Part shown: positions 1-6,296 of the stretch, one piece after another
How positions within the stretch are numbered: the first letter of the stretch is position 1
Layout: every line of letters starts with the position of its first letter
Source of the DNA: an uncultured Legionellales bacterium
Lineage (GTDB): Bacteria > Pseudomonadota > Gammaproteobacteria > UBA1113
Length of the DNA: 6,296 nt
Direction: 5' to 3'
Assembly (NCBI GenBank): GCA_945956945.1
Contig: CAMFJO010000052.1
Coordinates: 1 to 6,296, forward strand
Notes under the pieces: model-generated
The model's input: the letters and a program-made list of their open reading frames with translations, nothing else
Database searches by the model: none
What the model was told of the DNA's origin: nothing
Program-made: the position numbers and the translations under genes

Positions 1-377
1 CCATTATTTCAGGCGCCTTCTTGTTATTTCCCAGCGTCAATGGCGGTTACTGGCTATTAACTGCCTTGAGCACAGAATTGTATTTGTTAATGTATGTATT
101 GTTACTGGCAGCGGCTGTTTATGTCAAATGGAAATTGCCACGACCTGAACAAGCTTTCCAATTGGGTAAAGGGCTTAGTGGCACGATGTTAACCGCTATT
201 TTAGGCTTTATCGGCTGCGGTATTGCTCTGGTCATCGGCGTTATTCCGCCTAGCGATATCGCCGTGGGAGATCCAGTTCGTTATGCCACTATTTTTCTGG
301 CTGGCTTGGCTGCTTTTGTGGTACCAGTGCTATTATTTTATTGGGTACAAAAAAACCGCAAGTCTGTTGACATTTAG
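1..377 (+). CDS. APC-superfamily amino acid permease/antiporter, C-terminal part (5' end outside window)
   Basis: The reading frame is open from the left edge (first full codon at base 3) to a TAG at 375-377, leaving 124 residues of an inner-membrane protein. Three hydrophobic membrane-spanning segments are visible, at about visible residues 17-41, 58-82 and 93-115, and the protein ends in a short basic, hydrophilic tail (VQKNRKSVDI). The phrase SVNGGYWLLTALSTELYLLMYV resembles the late transmembrane region of APC-superfamily amino acid transporters, including GadC-like glutamate/GABA-type antiporters; that family is known to move amino acids by exchange or proton symport. The substrate cannot be told from this fragment. 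A TTG at 21 is only an internal leucine codon, because the frame continues upstream of it. The gene ends just before a palindromic element. It is probably not in one operon with trxB, which has its own promoter. Confidence 0.75.
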   Translation, partial: IISGAFLLFPSVNGGYWLLTALSTELYLLMYVLLLAAAVYVKWKLPRPEQAFQLGKGLSGTMLTAILGFIGCGIALVIGVIPPSDIAVGDPVRYATIFLAGLAAFVVPVLLFYWVQKNRKSVDI

Positions 378-378
378 A

Positions 379-541
379 GCCTGTTGACAATTGGTTTGTC
401 GACGTGAAAAATGAGAATAGCAAAAAAGGGTAAATTTGCGAAGAATATTAAGCAATATGAGGCGAAATTTGTCAGATTGCTTTCATTCACTTCGCAACCG
501 AAGAACTATACTCAAAATATTTCAATCGATCCTCAAGGCCG
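379..541. repeat. Imperfect long palindrome, possible foldback (MITE-like) element
   Basis: Successive arms pair around a centre near 463-466. They are 405-412 with 517-524 (7 of 8 pairs), 413-420 with 506-513 (7 of 8), 436-443 with 490-497 (TTGCGAAG/CTTCGCAA, perfect), and 450-456 with 476-482 (AAGCAAT/ATTGCTT, perfect). The outer ends are looser: GCCTGTTGA near 379-387 resembles the complement of TCAAGGC at 533-539. The left arm also holds its own hairpin, 383-390 with 396-403, loop TTGGT. No T-tract follows any stem, so a simple intrinsic terminator is unlikely. No coding frame of note lies inside. A non-autonomous mobile element or a repeated extragenic palindrome fits best; a structured 3' end of the permease mRNA is the alternative. 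Exact borders and any target-site duplication are not clear. Confidence 0.5.
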
Positions 542-548
542 CTATTTC

Positions 549-557
549 TGGTATAAT
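549..557 (+). promoter_or_regulatory. trxB promoter, extended -10
   Basis: A perfect TATAAT at 552-557 is preceded by TG at 549-550, giving the extended -10 form TGnTATAAT. At 16-18 bp spacing I see no good -35 hexamer (sequence around 528-534 is GATCCTC), which fits an extended -10 promoter that can work without one. The predicted transcript start is near 564, giving a leader of about 27 nt before the trxB ATG. The promoter lies immediately downstream of the palindromic element, so that element sits where upstream activator or UP sequences would be. Confidence 0.65.
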
Positions 558-575
558 CCTACTTAAGATTTTTAA

Positions 576-1538
<963 letters not shown>

Positions 1539-1588
1539 GCTCTTACCGATTCCACAGGGGATAGTTTAGTTGAGTCATGGCTAACTAC

Positions 1589-1617
1589 TTGAATGTGGCG
1601 CGTTTTTAGTCTAAAAT
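1589..1617 (+). promoter_or_regulatory. infA sigma70-type promoter
   Basis: TTGAAT at 1589-1594 (4 of 6 to the -35 consensus) and TAAAAT at 1612-1617 (5 of 6 to the -10 consensus) are separated by exactly 17 bp. The predicted start near 1624 gives a leader of about 30 nt before the infA ATG at 1654. A short imperfect dyad, TAGTT at 1567-1571 with AACTA at 1583-1587, sits just upstream of the -35; whether it is an operator or chance is unknown. Confidence 0.65.
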
Positions 1618-1653
1618 ACCATCAATTATTGAATTTGTAATTTGTGAGAAACT

Positions 1654-1902
1654 ATGTCTAAAGAAGATTGTATTGAAATGGAAGGGGTCATCGCAGAAAC
1701 CCTGCCAAACACGACCTTTAAGGTTAAATTGGAAAATGGCCACATGGTCACCGCCCATATTTCGGGCAAGATCCGCAAAAACTATATCCGTATTCTAACC
1801 GGTGACAAGGTCACGGTAGAATTAACGCCCTACGATCTTACCAAAGGCCGTATCATATTCAGGCACAAAGAATCCGCCGCGGGAGCAACTGGGGGTTCTT
1901 AA
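1654..1902 (+). CDS. infA: Translation initiation factor IF-1
   Basis: IF-1 is a small OB-fold protein that binds the A site of the 30S subunit and helps IF-2 and IF-3 select the initiator tRNA. Residues 1-70 follow the gammaproteobacterial IF-1 closely: [11 protein letters not shown] at the N-terminus, [16 protein letters not shown] (15-30), [20 protein letters not shown] (33-52), [16 protein letters not shown] (55-70). The E. coli protein has 72 residues and ends soon after this point, whereas this one runs on to 82 residues with a small, Gly/Ala/Ser-rich tail ([10 protein letters not shown]). The start has a weak Shine-Dalgarno (GAG at 1646-1648, 5 nt spacing). In E. coli, cydDC and aat lie between trxB and infA; here only 115 bp of non-coding DNA separates them. 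It converges on alaS. Confidence 0.97.
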   Translation: MSKEDCIEMEGVIAETLPNTTFKVKLENGHMVTAHISGKIRKNYIRILTGDKVTVELTPYDLTKGRIIFRHKESAAGATGGS

Positions 1903-1909
1903 AGAGCCC
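1893..1909 (+). terminator. Hairpin over the infA stop codon (weak terminator candidate)
   Basis: Bases 1893-1899 (GGGTTCT) pair with 1903-1909 (AGAGCCC) through seven pairs including one G-U, and the infA TAA at 1900-1902 forms the loop. A second, weaker stem (CTATCT at 1915-1920 with AGACAG at 1927-1932, one mismatch) is followed by TTTT at 1934-1937. Neither is a textbook intrinsic terminator: the strong stem has no T-tract and the stem near the T-run is short. Together they may end or protect the infA transcript in the 33-bp convergent gap, but this is tentative. Confidence 0.25.
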
Positions 1910-1935
1910 ACCAGCTATCTCCTTGCAGACAGATT

Positions 1936-4530
1936 TTAAAGTTTAGAACCCACCCACTCTTTTGCCATAGATAATACGGTTTTTAGATTCGTGGCATCAT
2001 TGCCCGCTGCTTGTGCCATATCCGGCCTGCCACCGCCCTTGCCACCTAGTTTTTCCGCTAAAAAGCCTACCAATGATCCGGCATGTATTTTGTCGGTTAA
2101 TGAAGCACTAACCCCCACCGCTAAATGCACTTTATCTTCATAAACGCTTGCCAATACAATCACACTGGGCTCTAGAGCCGATTTACTTTGATTCAGCATT
2201 TCCCTTAAGGTCTTAGGATCCACCGTACCCACTTCGGCACAAAGATAATGAACATCCTTTATTTTTTCAGCCCGGGATAATAAATTTTTACTCTGCAATA
2301 AAGCCAATTGGCTTTCGGCTTTTTCTAAATTCTTTTCTATCTTTTTCCAGCGTTCTATCTGTGCTTTAGCACGAGTTATCGCATCGTCTTTTTGAATTTT
2401 AAGGAGATCGCATACCGTATTAAAATCTTGGCTTAAACGATCCACCCATAACCATGCCGCCATACCGGTGATCGCTTCTATGCGACGTACACCCGCTGCA
2501 ATACCGGTTTCAGCAATGATTTTAAACAAACCGATATCGCCACTGCGACTCACATGTGTACCGCCACAAAGCTCTTTAGAAAAGTTTCCTATTTGTAACA
2601 CACGCACTTCATCATCGTATTTTTCACCGAATAAGGCCATAGCACCACTTTGCATCGCGTCAGCAGCATTCATATGATGGGTTTCGACTAAGGTATTTTT
2701 CAAGATTTCTTCATTCACGCAAGCTTCTATTTGTCGCAAAATCTCTGGTGTTAAAGCCTTAGAATAAGAAAAATCAAATCGCAGGCGATCGGCAGCCACC
2801 AGAGATCCTTTTTGCACCACTTCCGTGCCCAATAAATGTCGCAAAGTAGCATGCAATAAATGGGTTGCCGTGTGATTACGGGCAATCGCCTTGCGCGCAG
2901 CGCTATCCACCGCGGCATGTAAACTCATGCCTAAGCGTAATTCGCCGTGTTTTAGCACGCCTAAGTGCAGAATACTACTGCCTTCTTTTTGCGTATCTTC
3001 AACCACAAATTCTATATTTTTTTGTGTGAATAAGCCTTTATCACCCACTTGGCCGCCGCTCTCCGCATAAAAAGGCGTATGCTCCAAGATAACGGCGCCT
3101 TTTTGGCCTTCTTTAAGAACATCGACTTTAGCGCCTTCACAGACTAAAGCAATAATCTTGGCATCATCCACCAGAGATTCATAGCCTATAAAATCGGTTT
3201 TATCTTCAAAAGCTAATTTTTCATGGTAATCAAATTCAAATTGGCTAGCCTTGGCCGATAATTCACGCTGCTTCTTCATTTCCTCTTCAAAGCCTTCCAG
3301 ATCCAAATGCAAGCCGCGCTCTCTGGCGATATCGGCTGTCAAATCCGGTGGAAAACCATAGGTATCGTATAATTTGAAAATAATACTTCCGGGAATAAGT
3401 TGGCCGCTTAATTTAGCCAATTCTTGATTTAACAAACGCATCCCCTGCTCTAAGGTTTTGCTAAATTGTTCTTCTTCCTGTTTTAAGGTACGCTCAATGA
3501 AATCTTGTTGTTGCACTAATTTAGGATAGGCCTTACCCATAATGCGCGCCAGCATCGCCACTAAACTATAGAAAAAGGGTTTTGTTAAACCCAAGGCATG
3601 GCCATGGCGTACTGCGCGACGAATAATGCGTCGCAATACATAGCCGCGCCCTTCATTGCTGGGAATAACCCCATCGGCAATCAGGAAAGAACAGGAACGT
3701 ATGTGATCGGCAATAACGCGTAAAGAAGTATGGGTTAAATCTTTGCATTGAGCGAGTGTCGCAATGGCTTGAATCATTGGCACAAACAAATCCGTCTCAT
3801 AATTATTGTGCACACCTTGCATGACAGCAGAAATTCGTTCTAGGCCCATGCCAGTATCCACAGAAGGTTTGGGCAAAGGGGTTAATTCACCGGAAGCCTT
3901 GCGATCGTATTGCATAAAGACCATATTCCAGATTTCAATATAGCGATCACCATCTGCATCGGGCGTGTCGGGCGGGCCTCCAAAAATATCAGCCCCATGA
4001 TCGTAAAAGATTTCAGAACAAGGTCCACAAGGTCCGGTATCTCCCATAGACCAAAAGTTATCGTCTTTGCCGCAACGCGAAAACCGTTTGGGATCGATTT
4101 TCAATTCGTCTAACCAGATGGCGGCCGCCTCATCGTCTTCTTCAAAAACGGTTACCCACAATTTTTCTGCTGGTAACTGCAACACCTGAGTTAAGAAATT
4201 CCAGGCATAATGAATAGCCTCGCGCTTAAAATAGTCGCCAAAACTGAAATTACCCAGCATTTCAAAGAAAGTATGGTGTCTAGCGGTATAACCCACATTT
4301 TCCAAATCGTTGTGTTTACCCCCAGCACGCACACAAGTTTGTGAAGAGCATGCTCGATTATAATCTCTTTTCTCTAAGCCTAAAAATACATCTTTAAATT
4401 GTACCATCCCTGCATTGACAAATAGTAAAGTGGGATCGTTGTGTGGCACTAAAGAACTGGAAGGCACTAAGGTATGGCCTTGTTGATGGAAATATTCTAA
4501 AAATTTTTGTCTTAATTCATTGCTGTTCAT
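1936..4530 (-). CDS. alaS: Alanine--tRNA ligase (AlaRS)
   Basis: This cytoplasmic class II synthetase joins alanine to tRNA-Ala and clears mischarged Ser- or Gly-tRNA-Ala. At 864 residues it is near the E. coli size (876). The aminoacylation core is at the N-terminus, with the motif 2 region CVRAGGKHNDLE (66-77) to FFEMLGNFSFGDYFK (88-102) and motif 3 GMGLER (227-232). The tRNA-recognition helices with GRGYVLRRIIRRAVRHG (294-310) follow. The editing domain carries the HxxxH pair H553/H557 and C655/H659 in CGGTH, the zinc-binding set; Q573 and C655 appear to match E. coli Q584 and C666. A coiled-coil-like, Lys/Glu-rich stretch at about 718-755 leads to the C-Ala domain with GGKGGGRPDMAQAAG (829-843). 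The start ATG at 4530 lies inside the recX end (14-nt overlap) with only a weak GAG Shine-Dalgarno at 4537-4539, so translation is probably coupled to recX. All catalytic and editing residues are intact. Confidence 0.98.
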   Translation of the reverse strand: MNSNELRQKFLEYFHQQGHTLVPSSSLVPHNDPTLLFVNAGMVQFKDVFLGLEKRDYNRACSSQTCVRAGGKHNDLENVGYTARHHTFFEMLGNFSFGDYFKREAIHYAWNFLTQVLQLPAEKLWVTVFEEDDEAAAIWLDELKIDPKRFSRCGKDDNFWSMGDTGPCGPCSEIFYDHGADIFGGPPDTPDADGDRYIEIWNMVFMQYDRKASGELTPLPKPSVDTGMGLERISAVMQGVHNNYETDLFVPMIQAIATLAQCKDLTHTSLRVIADHIRSCSFLIADGVIPSNEGRGYVLRRIIRRAVRHGHALGLTKPFFYSLVAMLARIMGKAYPKLVQQQDFIERTLKQEEEQFSKTLEQGMRLLNQELAKLSGQLIPGSIIFKLYDTYGFPPDLTADIARERGLHLDLEGFEEEMKKQRELSAKASQFEFDYHEKLAFEDKTDFIGYESLVDDAKIIALVCEGAKVDVLKEGQKGAVILEHTPFYAESGGQVGDKGLFTQKNIEFVVEDTQKEGSSILHLGVLKHGELRLGMSLHAAVDSAARKAIARNHTATHLLHATLRHLLGTEVVQKGSLVAADRLRFDFSYSKALTPEILRQIEACVNEEILKNTLVETHHMNAADAMQSGAMALFGEKYDDEVRVLQIGNFSKELCGGTHVSRSGDIGLFKIIAETGIAAGVRRIEAITGMAAWLWVDRLSQDFNTVCDLLKIQKDDAITRAKAQIERWKKIEKNLEKAESQLALLQSKNLLSRAEKIKDVHYLCAEVGTVDPKTLREMLNQSKSALEPSVIVLASVYEDKVHLAVGVSASLTDKIHAGSLVGFLAEKLGGKGGGRPDMAQAAGNDATNLKTVLSMAKEWVGSKL

Positions 4531-4966
4531 TTTTTTCTCGTAAAAATCGATTAATTTGCTCTAAAGAAAAACCGCGGTATTGTAAGTAACGTGCCTGCTG
4601 CGTATAGCTTTTATTGTCCTTGGGTTTCTCGCTAAAGCGTTTGCTCCAAGTCATGAATAATCCTTCCCGCCACTCTTCATCACTAAAACTTGTAGACACT
4701 TCATCCGTGCATAAGCTTTTACTTTGCAATAAACGCACAATGCGATGCGGCCCCAAACCTTGTCTATATTTGGCCTGGGTTAATAATCCGGCCAAACGCC
4801 TATCGTCCAGGAAATGATTGTCTAACAATGCCTGTATCACCTGATCAATTAATTCCAGGTTATCGCTTTTTTTTGACAATTTTTCTTTTAATTCCGCCAC
4901 ACTGTGATCGCGGCGCGCCAAGGCATTGAATGCTGCGCGCCGTAATGCTTTATAGTCTAATATCAT
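4517..4966 (-). CDS. recX: RecA regulatory protein RecX
   Basis: RecX binds RecA filaments and limits or reshapes RecA activity in recombination and the SOS response. The 149-residue, mostly helical protein is a little shorter than E. coli RecX (166). The three-helix repeats of the family are visible: ALARRDHSVAELKEKL (15-30), then NHFLDDRRLAGLLTQAKYRQGLGPHRI (about 50-76), and at the end QARYLQYRGFSLEQI (124-138). These match the E. coli pattern of ARRDHS, LDD-R, GPxRI and the YRGF phrase. The start ATG at 4966 has a short Shine-Dalgarno TAGG at 4973-4976 with 6-nt spacing. It lies 35 nt after the recA stop with no visible terminator between them, and overlaps alaS by 14 nt. The order recA-recX-alaS is a classic gammaproteobacterial arrangement, which adds weight to the call. 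Confidence 0.95.
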   Translation of the reverse strand: MILDYKALRRAAFNALARRDHSVAELKEKLSKKSDNLELIDQVIQALLDNHFLDDRRLAGLLTQAKYRQGLGPHRIVRLLQSKSLCTDEVSTSFSDEEWREGLFMTWSKRFSEKPKDNKSYTQQARYLQYRGFSLEQINRFLREKNEQQ

Positions 4967-5001
4967 TCAATGCCTATTATCCATACTGAGAAAGTGCAGG
5001 G

Positions 5002-6045
5002 TTAGATGTCGGTTTCCTCTAATACGTCGGCATCGTCACTCGCCAGTAAAGCTTCGGGATGCGCCAATAATTCAGAGCGCAATTTGGCATCGATTTCCTT
5101 GGCAATGGCAGGATTATCTTTCAAGAACTGACGTACATTGTCTTTCCCTTGTCCCATGCGTTCGCCATTATAGCTATACCAGGCCCCCGATTTTTCAATG
5201 ACCTTATGCTTGGCGCCTAAATCGACTAGCTCGCCGTGATAGGACACACCTTCCCCATACAAGATATCGAATTCTGCAACTTTGAAAGGAGGTGCCACTT
5301 TGTTTTTAACCACTTTAACTTTGGTTTCATTGCCATAAATTTCGTCGCCCCGTTTCAAGGCACCCGTTCTACGAATATCCAAACGAACCGAAGCATAAAA
5401 CTTCAGCGCATTACCACCGGTAGTCGTTTCCGGGCTACCAAACATCACACCTATCTTCATACGAATTTGGTTGATGAAAATAACCAAGGTATTAGAACGT
5501 TTAATATTAGCCGTTAACTTACGCAAAGCTTGTGACATTAATCGTGCATGTAAACCCATGTGCTGATCGCCCATTTCACCCTCAATTTCGGCTCTGGGTG
5601 TCAATGCGGCGACGGAATCTACAACAATAATATCCACGGCATTGGAACGTACCAACATGTCGACGATTTCTAAAGCTTGTTCGCCTGTATCGGGTTGGGA
5701 CACGAGCAAGTCTTGAACATTCACCCCTAATTTAAGGGCATAACCCGGATCCATCGCGTGTTCTGCATCGATGAAAGCAGCCTGACCGCCCATTTTTTGG
5801 CATTCAGCAATCGCTTGCAAAGTCATCGTCGTTTTACCAGAAGATTCCGGGCCATAAATTTCTACCACCCGGCCTCGCGGAAAACCGCCACCTAAAGCAA
5901 TGTCTAAGCCTAAAGAACCCGAAGAAATGGTTTCAATTTCATGTCCATCGGGGTGTTCTCCCAATAACATCACCGCACCTTTGCCAAATTGGCGCTCGAT
6001 CTGATCGCGCACCGCACTCAACGCTTTTAATTTTTGCTCGTCCAT
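5002..6045 (-). CDS. recA: Recombinase RecA
   Basis: RecA forms ATP-dependent filaments on single-stranded DNA, drives homologous strand exchange and, where LexA exists, triggers its self-cleavage. The 347 residues are close to the E. coli length (353). Visible features are the N-terminal helix for subunit contact (1-30), Walker A GPESSGKT (65-72), the catalytic E95 in DAEHAMDP, Walker B ending at D143 in IIVVDS, loop L1 [16 protein letters not shown] (153-168), the ATP-sensing Q193 in INQIRMKIG, loop L2 [15 protein letters not shown] (203-217), and an acidic C-terminal tail ([11 protein letters not shown]) that modulates DNA binding. There is no intein or frameshift. The ATG at 6045 has a strong AAGGGG Shine-Dalgarno. 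I find no CTGT-N8-ACAG LexA box in the 251 bp upstream, so SOS control of the usual gammaproteobacterial kind is not supported here. Confidence 0.99.
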   Translation of the reverse strand: MDEQKLKALSAVRDQIERQFGKGAVMLLGEHPDGHEIETISSGSLGLDIALGGGFPRGRVVEIYGPESSGKTTMTLQAIAECQKMGGQAAFIDAEHAMDPGYALKLGVNVQDLLVSQPDTGEQALEIVDMLVRSNAVDIIVVDSVAALTPRAEIEGEMGDQHMGLHARLMSQALRKLTANIKRSNTLVIFINQIRMKIGVMFGSPETTTGGNALKFYASVRLDIRRTGALKRGDEIYGNETKVKVVKNKVAPPFKVAEFDILYGEGVSYHGELVDLGAKHKVIEKSGAWYSYNGERMGQGKDNVRQFLKDNPAIAKEIDAKLRSELLAHPEALLASDDADVLEETDI

Positions 6046-6051
6046 CTAGAA

Positions 6052-6057
6052 CCCCTT
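6052..6057 (-). promoter_or_regulatory. recA ribosome binding site
   Basis: AAGGGG on the minus strand, 6 nt before the recA ATG, is a strong Shine-Dalgarno and fixes the start. It is clearly stronger than the sites of recX (TAGG) and alaS (GAG), which would favour more RecA than RecX or AlaRS from a shared transcript. I could not identify a convincing -35/-10 pair for recA. TTGAAA at 6100-6105 (minus strand) has no good -10 at 16-18 bp, and the AT-rich TAAATT at 6062-6067 has no good -35. Confidence 0.7.
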
Positions 6058-6112
6058 GTTAAATTTAATCACTCGTTTCGTCGTAACTACTCGCCCCTTT
6101 TTCAAGAAAAGC

Positions 6113-6229
6113 CCATATGGACTCAGCACTCACTTCGTTCCTGCTTCGCCCTTCGGGCGCAGTAGCCTGCGTCAAAAATGTTCGCCGCGCTACGCGCTTT
6201 GTGCTCACATTTTTTGGGCGCATCTGGGG
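6113..6229. repeat. Cluster of short inverted repeats upstream of recA
   Basis: The stretch holds several dyads in a row. CCATATGG at 6113-6120 is a perfect palindrome. The arms 6141-6151 and 6155-6165 form a GC-rich stem with core CGCCC-TTC-GGGCG (6147-6159) and two mismatches. AAAAATGT at 6174-6181 pairs with ACATTTTT at 6207-6214 and encloses GCGC-TAC-GCGC (6187-6197). Base composition is more GC-rich and patterned than in the flanking genes. No known promoter, RNA gene or attachment site explains it. It most resembles a dispersed extragenic repeat rather than a gene; copy number elsewhere in the genome is unknown. Confidence 0.45.
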
Positions 6230-6296
6230 TACAAATTTTCCCTGAAAAATGCTCATTTACCCGGTGTAAACTCCGCTTTTTCAGCTCAAATTTGTA
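6230..6296. repeat. 67-bp imperfect palindrome at the right edge
   Basis: The arms 6230-6260 and 6266-6296 are inverted copies. TACAAATTT (6230-6238) pairs with AAATTTGTA (6288-6296), CTGAAAAA (6242-6249) with TTTTTCAG (6277-6284), and TTTAC (6256-6260) with GTAAA (6266-6270), giving 22 pairs of 31 around a CCGGT centre. The outermost pair falls on the last base of the window, so the palindrome may continue beyond it. It looks like a terminal or extragenic palindromic repeat and may be the end of one composite element with the dyad cluster next to it. Confidence 0.5.

Noticed and set aside
383..403. Hairpin just after the permease stop as an intrinsic terminator
   Set aside because: The 8-bp stem (one G-T pair) is followed by GTGAAAAATG and not by a T-tract; it is better seen as part of the larger palindrome.
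405..413. Shared 9-mer TGAAAAATG with the right-edge palindrome (6243-6251) as proof of one repeat family
   Set aside because: The match does not extend to the flanks, and a 9-base AT-rich match can occur by chance between two AT-rich palindromes.
1567..1587. TAGTT/AACTA dyad as a trxB terminator
   Set aside because: The stem is short and AT-rich with a bulge, has no T-run behind it, and abuts the infA -35 box.
2468..2677. Plus-strand frame inside alaS
   Set aside because: It lies wholly opposite the well-conserved AlaRS editing domain; the sequence is constrained by alaS and the antisense product resembles nothing.
3910..4113. Plus-strand frame opposite the alaS catalytic core
   Set aside because: Antisense shadow of a highly conserved region, without its own ribosome site or family signature.
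4614..4817. Plus-strand frame opposite recX
   Set aside because: Antisense shadow of recX; no supporting signal.
5236..5517. Plus-strand frame of 93 codons opposite recA
   Set aside because: Antisense to the recA core; its length follows from recA codon use and it has no recognisable domain.
6065..6256. Minus-strand frame of 63 codons as a protein-coding gene
   Set aside because: Its ATG lies in a palindrome, no convincing Shine-Dalgarno or promoter is visible, the product (many Arg, Ser, Thr and no recognisable fold) matches no family I know, and the DNA is explained better as dyad-rich repeat.

Overview
This is a chromosomal housekeeping segment from what looks like a gammaproteobacterium. 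The evidence is the gene order recA-recX-alaS, an IF-1 protein nearly identical in its core to the gammaproteobacterial form, and typical gammaproteobacterial TrxB and RecA. The DNA is moderately AT-rich by eye. Together with the APC-type amino acid transporter tail and the palindromic intergenic DNA, this makes me lean towards Legionellales (Legionella/Coxiella/Rickettsiella-like host-associated bacteria). That placement is an inference and cannot be proven from this window.

Layout. A plus-strand block carries the 3' end of an APC-superfamily amino acid permease (1-377), then trxB (thioredoxin reductase, 591-1538) and infA (translation initiation factor IF-1, 1654-1902). trxB and infA each have a recognisable sigma70-type promoter just upstream. 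A minus-strand block reads from the right edge inwards: recA (6045-5002), recX (4966-4517) and alaS (4530-1936). The spacing is tight (35 nt between recA and recX, a 14-nt overlap between recX and alaS), so the three are probably co-transcribed. The two blocks converge, with only 33 bp between the infA and alaS stop codons.

How the genes work together. RecA is the recombination/SOS filament protein and RecX is its direct modulator. AlaRS (aminoacylation) and IF-1 (initiation) serve translation. TrxB keeps thioredoxin reduced. These are core functions and none is novel in itself.

The least explained parts are the two longest intergenic gaps. The 213-bp gap between the permease and trxB is almost filled by an imperfect palindrome of about 160 bp, with the look of a foldback (MITE-like) element. 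The 251-bp gap upstream of recA holds several inverted repeats, including an imperfect 67-bp palindrome that reaches the right edge of the window. I see no rRNA, tRNA, CRISPR array, transposase or phage gene, and no convincing undescribed multi-gene system.
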